A program made the position numbers and the translations under genes. The notes below the pieces were generated by a model. It was not told the origin of the DNA. It did not search any database and saw nothing but the letters and a program-made list of their open reading frames with translations. A stretch of DNA of 64,000 bases from WTKG01 sp963735005 (GTDB taxonomy: Bacteria > Actinomycetota > Actinomycetes > Actinomycetales > Demequinaceae): NCBI GenBank assembly GCA_963735005.1, contig CAVTJA010000006.1, positions 1 through 64,000 of the forward strand. Direction: 5' to 3'. Shown piece after piece: positions 24,364 to 32,774 of the stretch (position 1 is the first letter of the stretch; each line of letters opens with the position of its first letter).

Positions 24364-25562
24364 GACGCGTCCTTCGTGTCCGCGTGCGCGGCGAGGTACC
24401 CGCCGAGCCAGGTGACGAATGGATCGAGCTCCGCGGACGTGATGGTGAGCGCGGGGATGAGTCGGATGGTGTCTGGCGCCGGCGGGTTGACAATGAAGCC
24501 CGCGTCGAGCGCCGCCGCCGCGACTTCCGCGCTGATGGGCGCCTCGAGGCCGACGCCAAGCATCAGCCCTGCCCCGCGCACCTCGGTCACGCCGGGCAGT
24601 GCCTCGAACGCCCCCCGCAGGTGCTCGCCGACTTGCTTCACGTGCTGGAGCAAGCCCTCGTCCTCGATGGTGCTGATAGTCGCCAGGGCCGTCGCGCACG
24701 CGAGCGCGTTGCCGCCGAAGGTGCTGCCGTGGTCGCCCTTCGTCAGGAGCGCACCCGCCCGCTCGCCGAACGCGATGACGGCGCCGATCGGGAAACCCCC
24801 ACCCAGCCCTTTGGCGAGCAGCATGACGTCTGGCGTCACGCCGTCGAGCTGATGCGCGAACCACGCGCCTGTCCGGGCCATGCCGGTCTGGATCTCGTCG
24901 AGCACCAGGAGCGCACCATATTGGTCGCACAGCGCGCGCGCCGCGGCAAGGTATCCGGGCGGCAGCGGACGAACGCCTGCCTCGCCCTGGATGGGCTCGA
25001 GGACGAGCGCGGCGACGTCGCCGCCCATCGCGGCGGTCAGGGCGTCAGGATCGCCGGCGGGAACGAACGTGACGTCGCCGGGAAGGGGCTCAAACGGCTC
25101 GCGGATGGCGGGCTTGTGGGTGAGGGCGAGCGCGCCCATCGAACGCCCGTGGAACGAGCCCTCGAGCGCGATCATCCGGGTGCGGCCGGTTTTGCGAGCC
25201 ATCTTGAAGGCCGCCTCGGTGGCCTCGGTGCCGGAGTTGCATAGGTACACGCGTGAGCCTGCGGGCGCGTGCGCGATGTCCAGGAGCTTCTCGGCGAGCG
25301 CGATCTGCGGCTCGGTGGCGAAGAAGTTTGACGCCTGCGCCAATGTGCCCGCCTGCGCCGTCAGCGCCGCGACCCACGCCGGGTGCGCGTGCCCGAGCGC
25401 GTTGACGGCGATGCCGCCAAGCAGGTCGAGGTACTCGCGGCCGTCGGCGTCCCACACCTTTGAGCCTTCGCCCTTGGCCAGCACGCGCAGCGGCGTGCCG
25501 AAGGTGCCCATGAGGGCGTTGCTGTACCGGGCGAGGCCCTGGTCGTTCGCGGAGGCGGTCAT
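24360..25562 (-). CDS. argD: Acetylornithine aminotransferase
   Basis: PLP-dependent class III aminotransferase that converts N-acetylglutamate semialdehyde to N-acetylornithine. In 400 residues it shows the cofactor region NSGTEATEAAFK, LVLDEIQTGMARTG with the Asp contacting the pyridine ring, and LLAKGLGGGFP with the Schiff-base lysine. ATG 25562 is chosen because it overlaps the argB stop by 4 bases (ATGA), and the sequence then begins like the family (NALMGTFGTP). Confidence 0.95.
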   Translation of the reverse strand: MTASANDQGLARYSNALMGTFGTPLRVLAKGEGSKVWDADGREYLDLLGGIAVNALGHAHPAWVAALTAQAGTLAQASNFFATEPQIALAEKLLDIAHAPAGSRVYLCNSGTEATEAAFKMARKTGRTRMIALEGSFHGRSMGALALTHKPAIREPFEPLPGDVTFVPAGDPDALTAAMGGDVAALVLEPIQGEAGVRPLPPGYLAAARALCDQYGALLVLDEIQTGMARTGAWFAHQLDGVTPDVMLLAKGLGGGFPIGAVIAFGERAGALLTKGDHGSTFGGNALACATALATISTIEDEGLLQHVKQVGEHLRGAFEALPGVTEVRGAGLMLGVGLEAPISAEVAAAALDAGFIVNPPAPDTIRLIPALTITSAELDPFVTWLGGYLAAHADTKDAS

Positions 25563-26485
25563 GCCCACAGGTCCACGTCGTCGGGCCGGACCATGGTGCC
25601 GATTCCGGAGGAGGTGAAGATCTCGGTCAGGATCGAGTGCGGCTCCCGGCCGTCGATGACGTGCGCCTGCGGCACCCCAAGGCGCACCGCCCGCATGCAC
25701 GCCTCCATCTTGGGAACCATGCCAGCCTCGAGTGTGGGCAGCAGCTGCGCCAGTTCGGTGACGTGGATGCGGCGGATGATCGACTCCTTGTCGGGCCAGT
25801 TCCGGTACAGGCCCTCGACGTCGGTGAGGATGATCAGCTTCCTGGCGCGCAGGGACGACGCGATGGCGCCGGCGGCGGTGTCCGCGTTGACGTTCAGCAC
25901 CGAGGTGGGGTCGTCGATATCTGGCGCGACGGTGCTCACCACGGGAATCCGGCCGGCCTCGATGAGGTCGGTAAGCGCGGCGGGGTTGACGCGGACGACG
26001 TCGCCCACGAGGCCAACGTCGACCTTCTCGCCGTCAACGTCCGCGAGGCGCCGCTTGGCCTGCAGCAGGCCGGCGTCTTCGCCGGACAGGCCAACCGCGC
26101 GGGGACCGTGCTCGTTGAGCAGCCCCACGATCTCGGCCTGCACCTGGCCCGTGAGGACCATTCGCACCACGTCCATCGCCTCGGGCGTCGTGACCCGCAG
26201 GCCGCCCTTGAACTCGGACGCGATGCCAAGCCTCGACAGCATGTCGGAGATTTGCGGGCCGCCGCCGTGCACCACCACAGGGTGTAGGCCGAGCAGCCGC
26301 ATGTGGACGATGTCCTGCGCGAAGGCGCGCTTGAGGGAGTCGTCGACCATCGCGTTGCCGCCGTACTTGATGACGACGATGGCGTCCTTGAACTCCTCGA
26401 TCCAGGGCATGGCGTCGATCAGGACGCCCACCTTCTGCTGAGGCGTGAGGTCCGGGGTCTCGATGTCGTGGCTCATCTGTGTCAT
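25559..26485 (-). CDS. argB: Acetylglutamate kinase
   Basis: Phosphorylates N-acetylglutamate, the usual arginine-feedback step. The 308-residue amino-acid-kinase-family protein shows VIKYGGNAM (phosphate-binding Lys and Gly pair), VVVHGGGPQIS, and the nucleotide-site block LNVNADTAAG. The N-terminal helix before residue 30 (TPQQKVGVLIDAMPW) is of the type that makes the arginine-sensitive hexamer, so feedback inhibition is likely (family knowledge). The ATG at 26485 overlaps the argJ stop by 4 bases. Confidence 0.95.
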   Translation of the reverse strand: MTQMSHDIETPDLTPQQKVGVLIDAMPWIEEFKDAIVVIKYGGNAMVDDSLKRAFAQDIVHMRLLGLHPVVVHGGGPQISDMLSRLGIASEFKGGLRVTTPEAMDVVRMVLTGQVQAEIVGLLNEHGPRAVGLSGEDAGLLQAKRRLADVDGEKVDVGLVGDVVRVNPAALTDLIEAGRIPVVSTVAPDIDDPTSVLNVNADTAAGAIASSLRARKLIILTDVEGLYRNWPDKESIIRRIHVTELAQLLPTLEAGMVPKMEACMRAVRLGVPQAHVIDGREPHSILTEIFTSSGIGTMVRPDDVDLWA

Positions 26486-27657
26486 GTGCTGTACGCGCTG
26501 TTCTCGTGGACGTAGTCGTGGGTGAGGTCGTTTGTCCAGATGGTGGCCTGGGCATCGCCGGCTTTGAGGTCGAGGACGATCGTGGTCTCGCGCGGGGTGA
26601 GGTCCACGAGGCTGCGGTCCTCCCCGACGCCGGACGCCCGGCACACCTGGATGCCATTGAAAGTCACGTCGAGGTCTGTCGCGTCGAACGGCGCGACGCT
26701 CGCGGGGACGCAGCCCGCGGCGGCGATGACGCGGCCCCAGTTGGGGTCGTTGCCGAAGATCGCCGTCTTGAGCAGGTTGGACCGCGCGATCTCGCGCGCA
26801 ACGGCGACCGCGGCGTCCTCCGTAGTAGCGCCCTTGACCGTCACCGCGACCTCGTGGCTGGCGCCCTCGGCGTCGGCGATGAGCTGGCGGGCGAGGTTCC
26901 CGCACGCGGCGGTGAGCGCCTCGTCGAACTCGGCGCCATCGGGAACGACGCCGGAGGCGCCGGACGACAGCAGCAGCACGGTGTCGTTGGTGGACATGCA
27001 ACCGTCGGAATCGGCACGGTCAAAGGTCAGCCGCGTGGCCGCCTCAAGGAACCCCTGCGCCTGCTTGGCCGTCAGCACCGCGTCCGTCGTGATCACGACC
27101 AGCATGGTGGCGAGCCCCGGCGCGAGCATCCCCGCGCCCTTGGCGATGCCGCCGATGCTCCAGCCGCTGCCAGACACCGCGACCTCCTTGGGTACGGAAT
27201 CCGTGGTCATGATGGCGAGCGCGGCGTTGTGACCGCCCGACGCTGACAGCGACGACACCGCGGCGTCCACGCCGCGCAGCAGGGCGGGCATCGGCAGCCG
27301 CTCGCCGATGAGGCCAGTGGAGCACACCGCGACGTCGCCCGCGGAAACCTCGGCACCCGCCTGCGTCAGCGTCTGCGCTACGTGCTCTGCGGTGTGGTGA
27401 GTGTCGGCGAAGCCCTCGGGACCTGTGCACGCGTTTGCGCCACCGGAGTTGAGGACGACGGCGTCGAGCCGGCCGTCGGCGAGCGTCTGGCGCGACCACG
27501 TCACGGGGGCCGCCTCCACCCGGTTGGTGGTGAAGACTCCCGCGGCGACGTGCTGCGGGCCGTCGTTGACGACCACGGCGACGTCCTTCTTGCCGGACTT
27601 CTTGATCCCGCCAGCAACGCCCGCGGCCCTGAATCCCTGTGGGGTGGTGACGGTCAC
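26482..27657 (-). CDS. argJ: Bifunctional glutamate N-acetyltransferase / N-acetylglutamate synthase
   Basis: ArgJ recycles the acetyl group from N-acetylornithine to glutamate and may also use acetyl-CoA. The 391-residue precursor self-cleaves; the cleavage motif is seen as GLATMLVVITTDA, with the nucleophilic Thr after Ala. The KGAGMLAPGLATML block is typical of the family. It starts at a GTG (27657) that overlaps the argC stop codon (GTGA), giving tight coupling. Presence of ArgJ explains why no argA or argE is needed here. Confidence 0.95.
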   Translation of the reverse strand: MTVTTPQGFRAAGVAGGIKKSGKKDVAVVVNDGPQHVAAGVFTTNRVEAAPVTWSRQTLADGRLDAVVLNSGGANACTGPEGFADTHHTAEHVAQTLTQAGAEVSAGDVAVCSTGLIGERLPMPALLRGVDAAVSSLSASGGHNAALAIMTTDSVPKEVAVSGSGWSIGGIAKGAGMLAPGLATMLVVITTDAVLTAKQAQGFLEAATRLTFDRADSDGCMSTNDTVLLLSSGASGVVPDGAEFDEALTAACGNLARQLIADAEGASHEVAVTVKGATTEDAAVAVAREIARSNLLKTAIFGNDPNWGRVIAAAGCVPASVAPFDATDLDVTFNGIQVCRASGVGEDRSLVDLTPRETTIVLDLKAGDAQATIWTNDLTHDYVHENSAYST

Positions 27658-28697
27658 GGCGCTACTCCATTTGTCTCGAGTCCGGTCGCCTCGGGGAGCC
27701 CCAAGGCAAGGTTCATGCTTTGCAACGCCGCGCCGGCGGTCCCCTTCACCAGGTTGTCGATGGCGCAGATGGCGATCACACGGCCCGCCTTGGCGTCGAC
27801 CGCCACCTGGACGAGCGCCGTGTTGGCGCCGAGCGTCGCCGCCGTGGTGGGCCACTGGCCCTCGGGGAGAAGGTGCACGAACGGCTCGTGCGCGTACGCG
27901 CTCGCCCAGGCCGCCCGCACGCTGTCCGCTGTTGCGCCCGCGGCGAGCGGGGCCGTGACGGTGGCGAGGATGCCGCGAGACATCGGCACGAGCGTGGGCG
28001 TGAAGCTGATCCGCACGTCGGCGGCGCCCGCGACCGTGAGGTTCTGGATGATCTCGGGGATGTGCCGGTGCACGCCGCCCACGCCGTAGGCGCTGGCGGC
28101 GCCGAGGCCCTCCGACGCGAGCAGGTTGGTGGCGAGTTTGCGCCCCGCGCCGGAATAGCCGTTGGCGAGCACGGCGACGATGTCCCCTGGCTCGACGACG
28201 CCAGTCGCGACGCCGGGCTGGAGCGCCAGCGTGACGGCGGTGACATTGCAGCCAGGGATGGCGACCCGCCGCGCGCCCGCGAGCGCGGTGCGCTGGTGGC
28301 CGTCGGCCGTGATGAGTTCGGGGAGTCCGTAGGGCCAGGTGCCCGCGTGCTCGCCGCCGTAGTACTCCGCCCACGCCTCGGCGCTTGCGAGCCGGTGGTC
28401 CGCGCCACAGTCGAGCACGAGGGTCTCGGGCGGCAGCTGCGCGGCAATCGCGCCCGACGTGCCGTGCGGCAGCGCGAGTACCACCACGTCGTGCCCGGCG
28501 AGGTTCTCGGCGGTGGTGTCGACGATGGTGCGCTCGGCCAAGCCGCGCAGATGCGGCTGGTGGATACCCAGCGCGTCACCCGCGCTGGAGTGCGCTGTGA
28601 GCGCACCAAATTCCACGTCGGGGTGCGCGCCGAAGACCCTGAGGACCTCGCCGCCCACGTAGCCGGACGCGCCAGACACCGCCACACTGATGGACAT
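27654..28697 (-). CDS. argC: N-acetyl-gamma-glutamyl-phosphate reductase
   Basis: First gene of the arginine operon; reduces acetylglutamyl phosphate with NADPH. The 347-residue protein begins MSISVAVSGASGYVGGE with the Rossmann Gly motif GASGYVG, and has the catalytic-cysteine block IPGCNVTAV near residues 148-156 and GVGGVHRHIPE. ATG 28697 is chosen because TATAGT ends 7 bases upstream, which fits a leaderless transcript starting at the ATG; ATG 28703 (two residues longer) is possible. The ArgR-like operator overlaps this promoter. Confidence 0.95.
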   Translation of the reverse strand: MSISVAVSGASGYVGGEVLRVFGAHPDVEFGALTAHSSAGDALGIHQPHLRGLAERTIVDTTAENLAGHDVVVLALPHGTSGAIAAQLPPETLVLDCGADHRLASAEAWAEYYGGEHAGTWPYGLPELITADGHQRTALAGARRVAIPGCNVTAVTLALQPGVATGVVEPGDIVAVLANGYSGAGRKLATNLLASEGLGAASAYGVGGVHRHIPEIIQNLTVAGAADVRISFTPTLVPMSRGILATVTAPLAAGATADSVRAAWASAYAHEPFVHLLPEGQWPTTAATLGANTALVQVAVDAKAGRVIAICAIDNLVKGTAGAALQSMNLALGLPEATGLETNGVAP

Positions 28698-28698
28698 G

Positions 28699-28724
28699 TG
28701 CATAACTATACAACATGTTGCATG
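28699..28724 (-). promoter_or_regulatory. argC promoter with ArgR-type operator
   Basis: An AT-rich patch in a GC-rich genome. On the plus strand it has two half-sites, TGCATAACTATACAA and then CATGTTGCATG, matching the TGCAT/TTGCA pattern of actinobacterial ARG boxes. On the minus strand it contains the -10 TATAGT (28705-28710), 7 bases before the argC ATG. ArgR bound here would cover the -10 and block transcription when arginine is abundant. Confidence 0.65.
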
Positions 28725-28772
28725 TTCAGCCCGCATTTGCGAAATGGGCCGCTTTCGCCTAACGATGGGGGC

Positions 28773-29330
28773 ATGAAGCGACTCCTCACAGCGGCCGCAG
28801 CCGCCACTCTTGTCCTCGCCGCCTGCTCACCCACGGGCGACCCAACGTCTTCGGCAACCTCAACCGCGCCGACCACCACCGCGCCCACCACCGGGTACGA
28901 CAGCACGGATCCCTTCTGCCTCGCGTTGGCCGACGCCGTCCAGGCCTCCTCCGACGCCGAGTCCCAAATGTCCAGGGCAATGAGCACCCTGACGGACTCC
29001 GCCGCGATGGCATCGGGGGACATGACAGCCATCAACCAGATCGGCGCGACGCTTACCACCATGAGCGAGCAAGAGGCCTCCGCCTACGAGGGCGCGCTGA
29101 ACGCGGCAGACGACCCGGCTATACGGGAGGACCTCCAGTTCTTCATCGACTTCGCGCACGACGTCATCGGCAAGATGGGCGAAGCCGCTTCCAACGCGAC
29201 GTCCTTCGAGGACTACGCCGCCCAGCTCTCGTCGATCACCTCCGACGCGAACACACAGCGACTCATGAACGACGCGGAAAGCGTGGCCACGGATCTCGCT
29301 ACATACATCCAGGACAGGTGCGGCGCGTAG
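28773..29330 (+). CDS. Small helical lipoprotein of unknown function
   Basis: A 185-residue exported protein, divergent from argC. The signal ends in LVLAAC, followed by a Thr/Ser/Pro linker and a mainly helical domain with one Cys pair (FCLALADAV near the start, DRCGA at the end) that may form a disulfide. The layout (FCLAL or FCDAN after the linker, ending in a Cys) is shared with the lipoprotein at 34525-35004, so the two are probably distant paralogues. No conserved domain recognised. Confidence 0.75.
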   Translation: MKRLLTAAAAATLVLAACSPTGDPTSSATSTAPTTTAPTTGYDSTDPFCLALADAVQASSDAESQMSRAMSTLTDSAAMASGDMTAINQIGATLTTMSEQEASAYEGALNAADDPAIREDLQFFIDFAHDVIGKMGEAASNATSFEDYAAQLSSITSDANTQRLMNDAESVATDLATYIQDRCGA

Positions 29331-29408
29331 AGGTCCCAGCAAATAGTCCGCCGCGTAAATAGCGCGGCAAAGCGTGCGAGGAACGGCCCGAACCGCCACA
29401 ATAGGCGC

Positions 29409-29909
29409 ATGCAGAATCTGCGGCTCCGGGTCATGCGGGACGCGGACGTGCCCGAGGTAGCCGAACTCAACCGGCAGGCCGCCCCCGCCGTCAACGACAT
29501 CGGCGAGGAAGGCATCGCCCAACTCCGGTCGATGTGCGACGTGCAACTGGTGGCCACGGACCCGGCAGGCAAGGTCATCGCGTTCCTGTTGAGCCTCGGC
29601 TCCGGCCACCCGTACGAGAGCGAGAACTACCGCTTCTTCGAGGAACGCAAGCATCGCCACCAGTACATCGACAGGATCGTCGTCGCGCCGTCCGCGAAGG
29701 GTACTGGCGTGGGGCGCGCGCTCTACGAGTCGGTAATCGAACGCGCGCGCGAGACGGGCGCGAACGAGGTGACGTGCGAAGTCAACATCGACCCGCCCAA
29801 CCCCGGATCGCTTGCGTTCCACGAACGGCTAGGATTCCGCCGGGTTGCGGATCTCGACACCAAGGGCGGCACCGTGCGGGTGACGCTCTTGGCCCTCAGC
29901 GTCTACTAG
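29409..29909 (+). CDS. GNAT-family N-acetyltransferase
   Basis: A 166-residue cytoplasmic acetyltransferase. The acetyl-CoA site is visible as IDRIVVAPSAKGTGVGRALYE (motif A, R/Q-x-x-G-x-G/A form in KGTGVG), and the C-terminal block PNPGSLAFHERLGFRRV is typical of RimI-like GNATs. The acceptor is unknown. CACAAT lies 6 bases upstream of the ATG, suggesting a leaderless mRNA. It runs towards the Lys-rich protein gene on the other strand, 7 bases away. Confidence 0.88.
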   Translation: MQNLRLRVMRDADVPEVAELNRQAAPAVNDIGEEGIAQLRSMCDVQLVATDPAGKVIAFLLSLGSGHPYESENYRFFEERKHRHQYIDRIVVAPSAKGTGVGRALYESVIERARETGANEVTCEVNIDPPNPGSLAFHERLGFRRVADLDTKGGTVRVTLLALSVY

Positions 29910-29916
29910 CCGCTAA

Positions 29917-30768
29917 CTAGGCGCCGCTCGGCGGCTTCTTCTTGGGCGTAGCCTTGCGCGTCGCGGGCTTCTTCGCGGGAGCTGGCTTCTTGGCCGCTGT
30001 CGCCTTGCGAGCAACCGGCTTCTTCGCGGTCGCCGCCGACTTCTTGGCTGGCGCCTTCTTTGCCGGGGCCTTCTTGGTGGGGGCCTTCCTTGCGGGCGCC
30101 TTGCGGGCGCGGTCGTCCTCGGGGCCGCTCGTCGCCTGCACGTATTGCGCGATCGCGAAGTGCAACACGAACGGCTCGGAGCCCGCCTTGCGCGCCGCCT
30201 CTTGCAGCGTGCGGTGCACATCGGCCCGCGACATCGACGGGTCGCCCACCTGCTCGCGAACCCAATCCGCGACGCCCGAACCGGGGCGGGTGTCCGCGCG
30301 CAGTAGCGTCGCGAGCTGGAGGAACGTGGTGGGCCCGGAGTGCTTGACCTCGGTCACGGTGCGTTCAAGGTCGATGGGCCGGTTGAGCGCCGCTTCGCGG
30401 AAGTCAGCGGCGGTCCGGATACGCACAGCGGCGAGCGACGCCGCGATGTCGCCCGCCAAATCGACGCGCAAGCGGCCCCCGCCCACGACGCGCGCGGTGT
30501 CGAACGGCTCGCCGACGGCGGCGGCGATGGCGGCGGTCACCATCATTCCCAGCTCGGACAAGTCGTCGAGCCGCTTGCCCGGCCGCGCCTTCATGAAGCG
30601 CGACGTCACTTGGAACGCCACGTCCTCCTCGTCGGCCCCGCGGAACGAGCTGGCGATCAGTGCCAGCTCAATCTGATTCGGGTAACCGATGGGCGCGGTT
30701 GTGCGCCAATCCTTGGGAAGGGCAGCGTTGACGGCCTTCCGCAGTTTGTCTGCGCTCTCTGCTCCCAT
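29917..30768 (-). CDS. Hypothetical protein with histone H1-like Lys/Ala/Pro tail
   Basis: A 283-residue cytoplasmic protein. The first ~215 residues are globular and mostly helical, with no motif I can name. The last ~65 residues are a tail of Lys-Ala-Pro repeats (KAPAKK and similar) like eukaryotic histone H1 or mycobacterial HupB C-termini, expected to bind nucleic acid. TAGCGT lies 6 bases upstream of the ATG at 30768, suggesting leaderless expression. The protein may associate with the nucleoid; this is inferred from composition only. Confidence 0.75.
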   Translation of the reverse strand: MGAESADKLRKAVNAALPKDWRTTAPIGYPNQIELALIASSFRGADEEDVAFQVTSRFMKARPGKRLDDLSELGMMVTAAIAAAVGEPFDTARVVGGGRLRVDLAGDIAASLAAVRIRTAADFREAALNRPIDLERTVTEVKHSGPTTFLQLATLLRADTRPGSGVADWVREQVGDPSMSRADVHRTLQEAARKAGSEPFVLHFAIAQYVQATSGPEDDRARKAPARKAPTKKAPAKKAPAKKSAATAKKPVARKATAAKKPAPAKKPATRKATPKKKPPSGA

Positions 30769-30896
30769 ACGGACACGCTACTGGTGTTCGCGGCCCGTGT
30801 GCCGTCCAGCGCGCCGTTACATTTGTCACCGAATCGACCAAAGCGCACATAGCGCCCGCCCGTCTTCCGGTGCGCGGCGGGGACTATCGTGGCCGC

Positions 30897-31913
30897 ATGA
30901 GGATCCTCTTTGTGGGCGGCACCGGGCTCATCTCGTCGGCCGTGACCCCCTTGCTCGTCGCCGCGGGGCACGACGTCACGCTCGTCACACGCGGGACCTC
31001 GCAGGTTGCGCAGACGCCGGAAGGCGCGCACGCCATTCACGCCGACGCTATGGACGCCGGATCGTTGCGATCGGCCTTGCGCGGTCGCAGGCTTCGCGGT
31101 GAGGGTTTCGACGCGGTGGTCCAGTGGGTGGGGTTTACTCCCGACCACGTCGCGGCGGATGTCGAGACATTTCGCGGGCTCACCGACCAGTACGTGTACA
31201 TCTCGTCCGCGAGTGCCTACGAGAAGCCACCCACGAGCTACCTCGTGCGCGAATCCGAGACGCCGTTGAGCAACCCGCACTGGCAGTACTCGCGCGACAA
31301 GATCGCGTGCGAGGCGGTGCTGCGGGCGTCTGGCCTGCCCTTCACGATCATCCGGCCGTCGCTCACCTACGGCTACTCGAACCCGGCGCTGGCAGTGAAC
31401 TCGTGGGCCCTCCCCTACACCGCGATAGACCGGATGCGGCGCGGGGCGCCGGTCATCATTCATGGCGACGGCACCAACCTGTGGCCCATGACCGACCACC
31501 GCGACTTCGCGCGCGGGCTCGCGGGCCTGCTTGGCAACCCAGCGGCCATCGGCGAGGACTTTCACATCACCTCCGACGAGGCGCCAAGCTGGAACCAGAT
31601 CTACGCGTGGGCGGCGGATGCCGCGGGGCTCGACGCCGAGAGCTTCCAGCGCCAAGTGGTGCACGTCGCGACGGACCGCCTGGTGGAGGAATCCGCCGAG
31701 GAGTTCGAGGGTTCAATCCGCGGCGATAAGGGCAACTCGGTCGTGTTCGACAACTCGAAGATCAAGGCCGCCGTCCCAGGCTGGTCCGCCGACATCCCCT
31801 ATGCAGAAGGCGTTCGTGAGAGCATTGCCTGGTTCGACGCCGACGCTTCACGTCGCGTCGTCGACGGGGGGTTCAACGAACTTTGCGACCGGATCGCGGC
31901 GCGCTGGACGTAG
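30897..31913 (+). CDS. NAD-dependent epimerase/dehydratase family protein, copy 1
   Basis: A 338-residue extended short-chain dehydrogenase. The N-terminus MRILFVGGTGLIS carries the nucleotide-binding GGTGLIS motif, and VYISSASAYEKP contains the Ser-Ser/Tyr region typical of UDP-sugar epimerase relatives; NPHWQYSRDKIACE carries the YxxxK catalytic pair (YSRDK). The substrate is unknown, probably a nucleotide sugar or isoflavone-reductase-like compound. It is about half identical to the protein at 32775-33812. The ATG at 30897 has TATCGT 6 bases upstream. Confidence 0.87.
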   Translation: MRILFVGGTGLISSAVTPLLVAAGHDVTLVTRGTSQVAQTPEGAHAIHADAMDAGSLRSALRGRRLRGEGFDAVVQWVGFTPDHVAADVETFRGLTDQYVYISSASAYEKPPTSYLVRESETPLSNPHWQYSRDKIACEAVLRASGLPFTIIRPSLTYGYSNPALAVNSWALPYTAIDRMRRGAPVIIHGDGTNLWPMTDHRDFARGLAGLLGNPAAIGEDFHITSDEAPSWNQIYAWAADAAGLDAESFQRQVVHVATDRLVEESAEEFEGSIRGDKGNSVVFDNSKIKAAVPGWSADIPYAEGVRESIAWFDADASRRVVDGGFNELCDRIAARWT

Positions 31914-31999
31914 TCGACACCCGCACCACCCCGCGCTCTCGATCCACGCACAAGCTCGCTCGAGCCGGCATCACTCCACGCTTGTCGAAAGGAACCTCC

Positions 32000-32671
32000 G
32001 TGAAACTCAAGTTCGTTTCCGTCACCGCCCTCGCAGTCGTCGCACTCGCGGCCTGCACCACCTCGCCGCAGGCGACCGAGACCGTGACGGTTCCCGTGCA
32101 CGTCACCGAGACCACCGCAGCGCCCGCGCCCACCGACACCTCCGCCGTCGACTGCCCCGCGTGGTCCGACGACCCCGACGCGCAGGCCGCGCAGATCGAC
32201 TTCAACCGCTTCACGGGCATTTGCGTGGGCATGACCTTCAAGGAGGCCTCCGCCGCCGCGGGCATTGAGATCCATGGCGACGCCATGTGCCCGTGGTCCG
32301 CGACGATCATGTCCGACGACACCATCGGCCTTCAGATCTCCGCAGTGAGCTCGGTGACCGACCCGTCGGGCCCCATCGAGTTCTTCCGGCTCGGCTGGTA
32401 CGACGACCCGACCGCCGCCTGGGCGTACGACGTCCCGTCCACCGACGTTGGCGTGCGCCCCGGAACGCCGCAGGCTGACGTCGCCGCGTGGTACCCCGAC
32501 TCGTTCGGGATCGAGTTCAACGACCAGATCAGTGGCCCCCGCGACCAGCAGGTCATCCCCGGCCCCGACGGGCTGGCGATCGTCGCCGACATCGTCGACG
32601 GCTACGTGGGTTCGATGGCCTGGGGCAAGGGGCTCGAAAACGGCGGCCCCGACGGCTTCATCTGCGAATAG
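32000..32671 (+). CDS. Lipoprotein, paralogue of the one at 39700
   Basis: A 223-residue exported lipoprotein: signal ending in VALAAC, a Thr/Val/Pro linker, then a globular domain. The domain has MCPWSATIM and an internal block ADVAAWYPDSF that match GCPWYGAVW and ADVLAAYPSAV of the lipoprotein at 39700-40326, so both belong to one uncharacterised family. It starts at a GTG with GAAAGGA upstream. It lies between the two epimerase paralogues; no functional link is shown. Confidence 0.78.
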   Translation: MKLKFVSVTALAVVALAACTTSPQATETVTVPVHVTETTAAPAPTDTSAVDCPAWSDDPDAQAAQIDFNRFTGICVGMTFKEASAAAGIEIHGDAMCPWSATIMSDDTIGLQISAVSSVTDPSGPIEFFRLGWYDDPTAAWAYDVPSTDVGVRPGTPQADVAAWYPDSFGIEFNDQISGPRDQQVIPGPDGLAIVADIVDGYVGSMAWGKGLENGGPDGFICE

Positions 32672-32774
32672 CGGCTTCACCTCAGACGGGTGTCCAGCGC
32701 GAGCTGGGCGCCCGTCTGCGTGTGTACGCTCGAAATTGACGCGCGTCCCGCGCGCTCGACCCTGAGGAGTCCGT

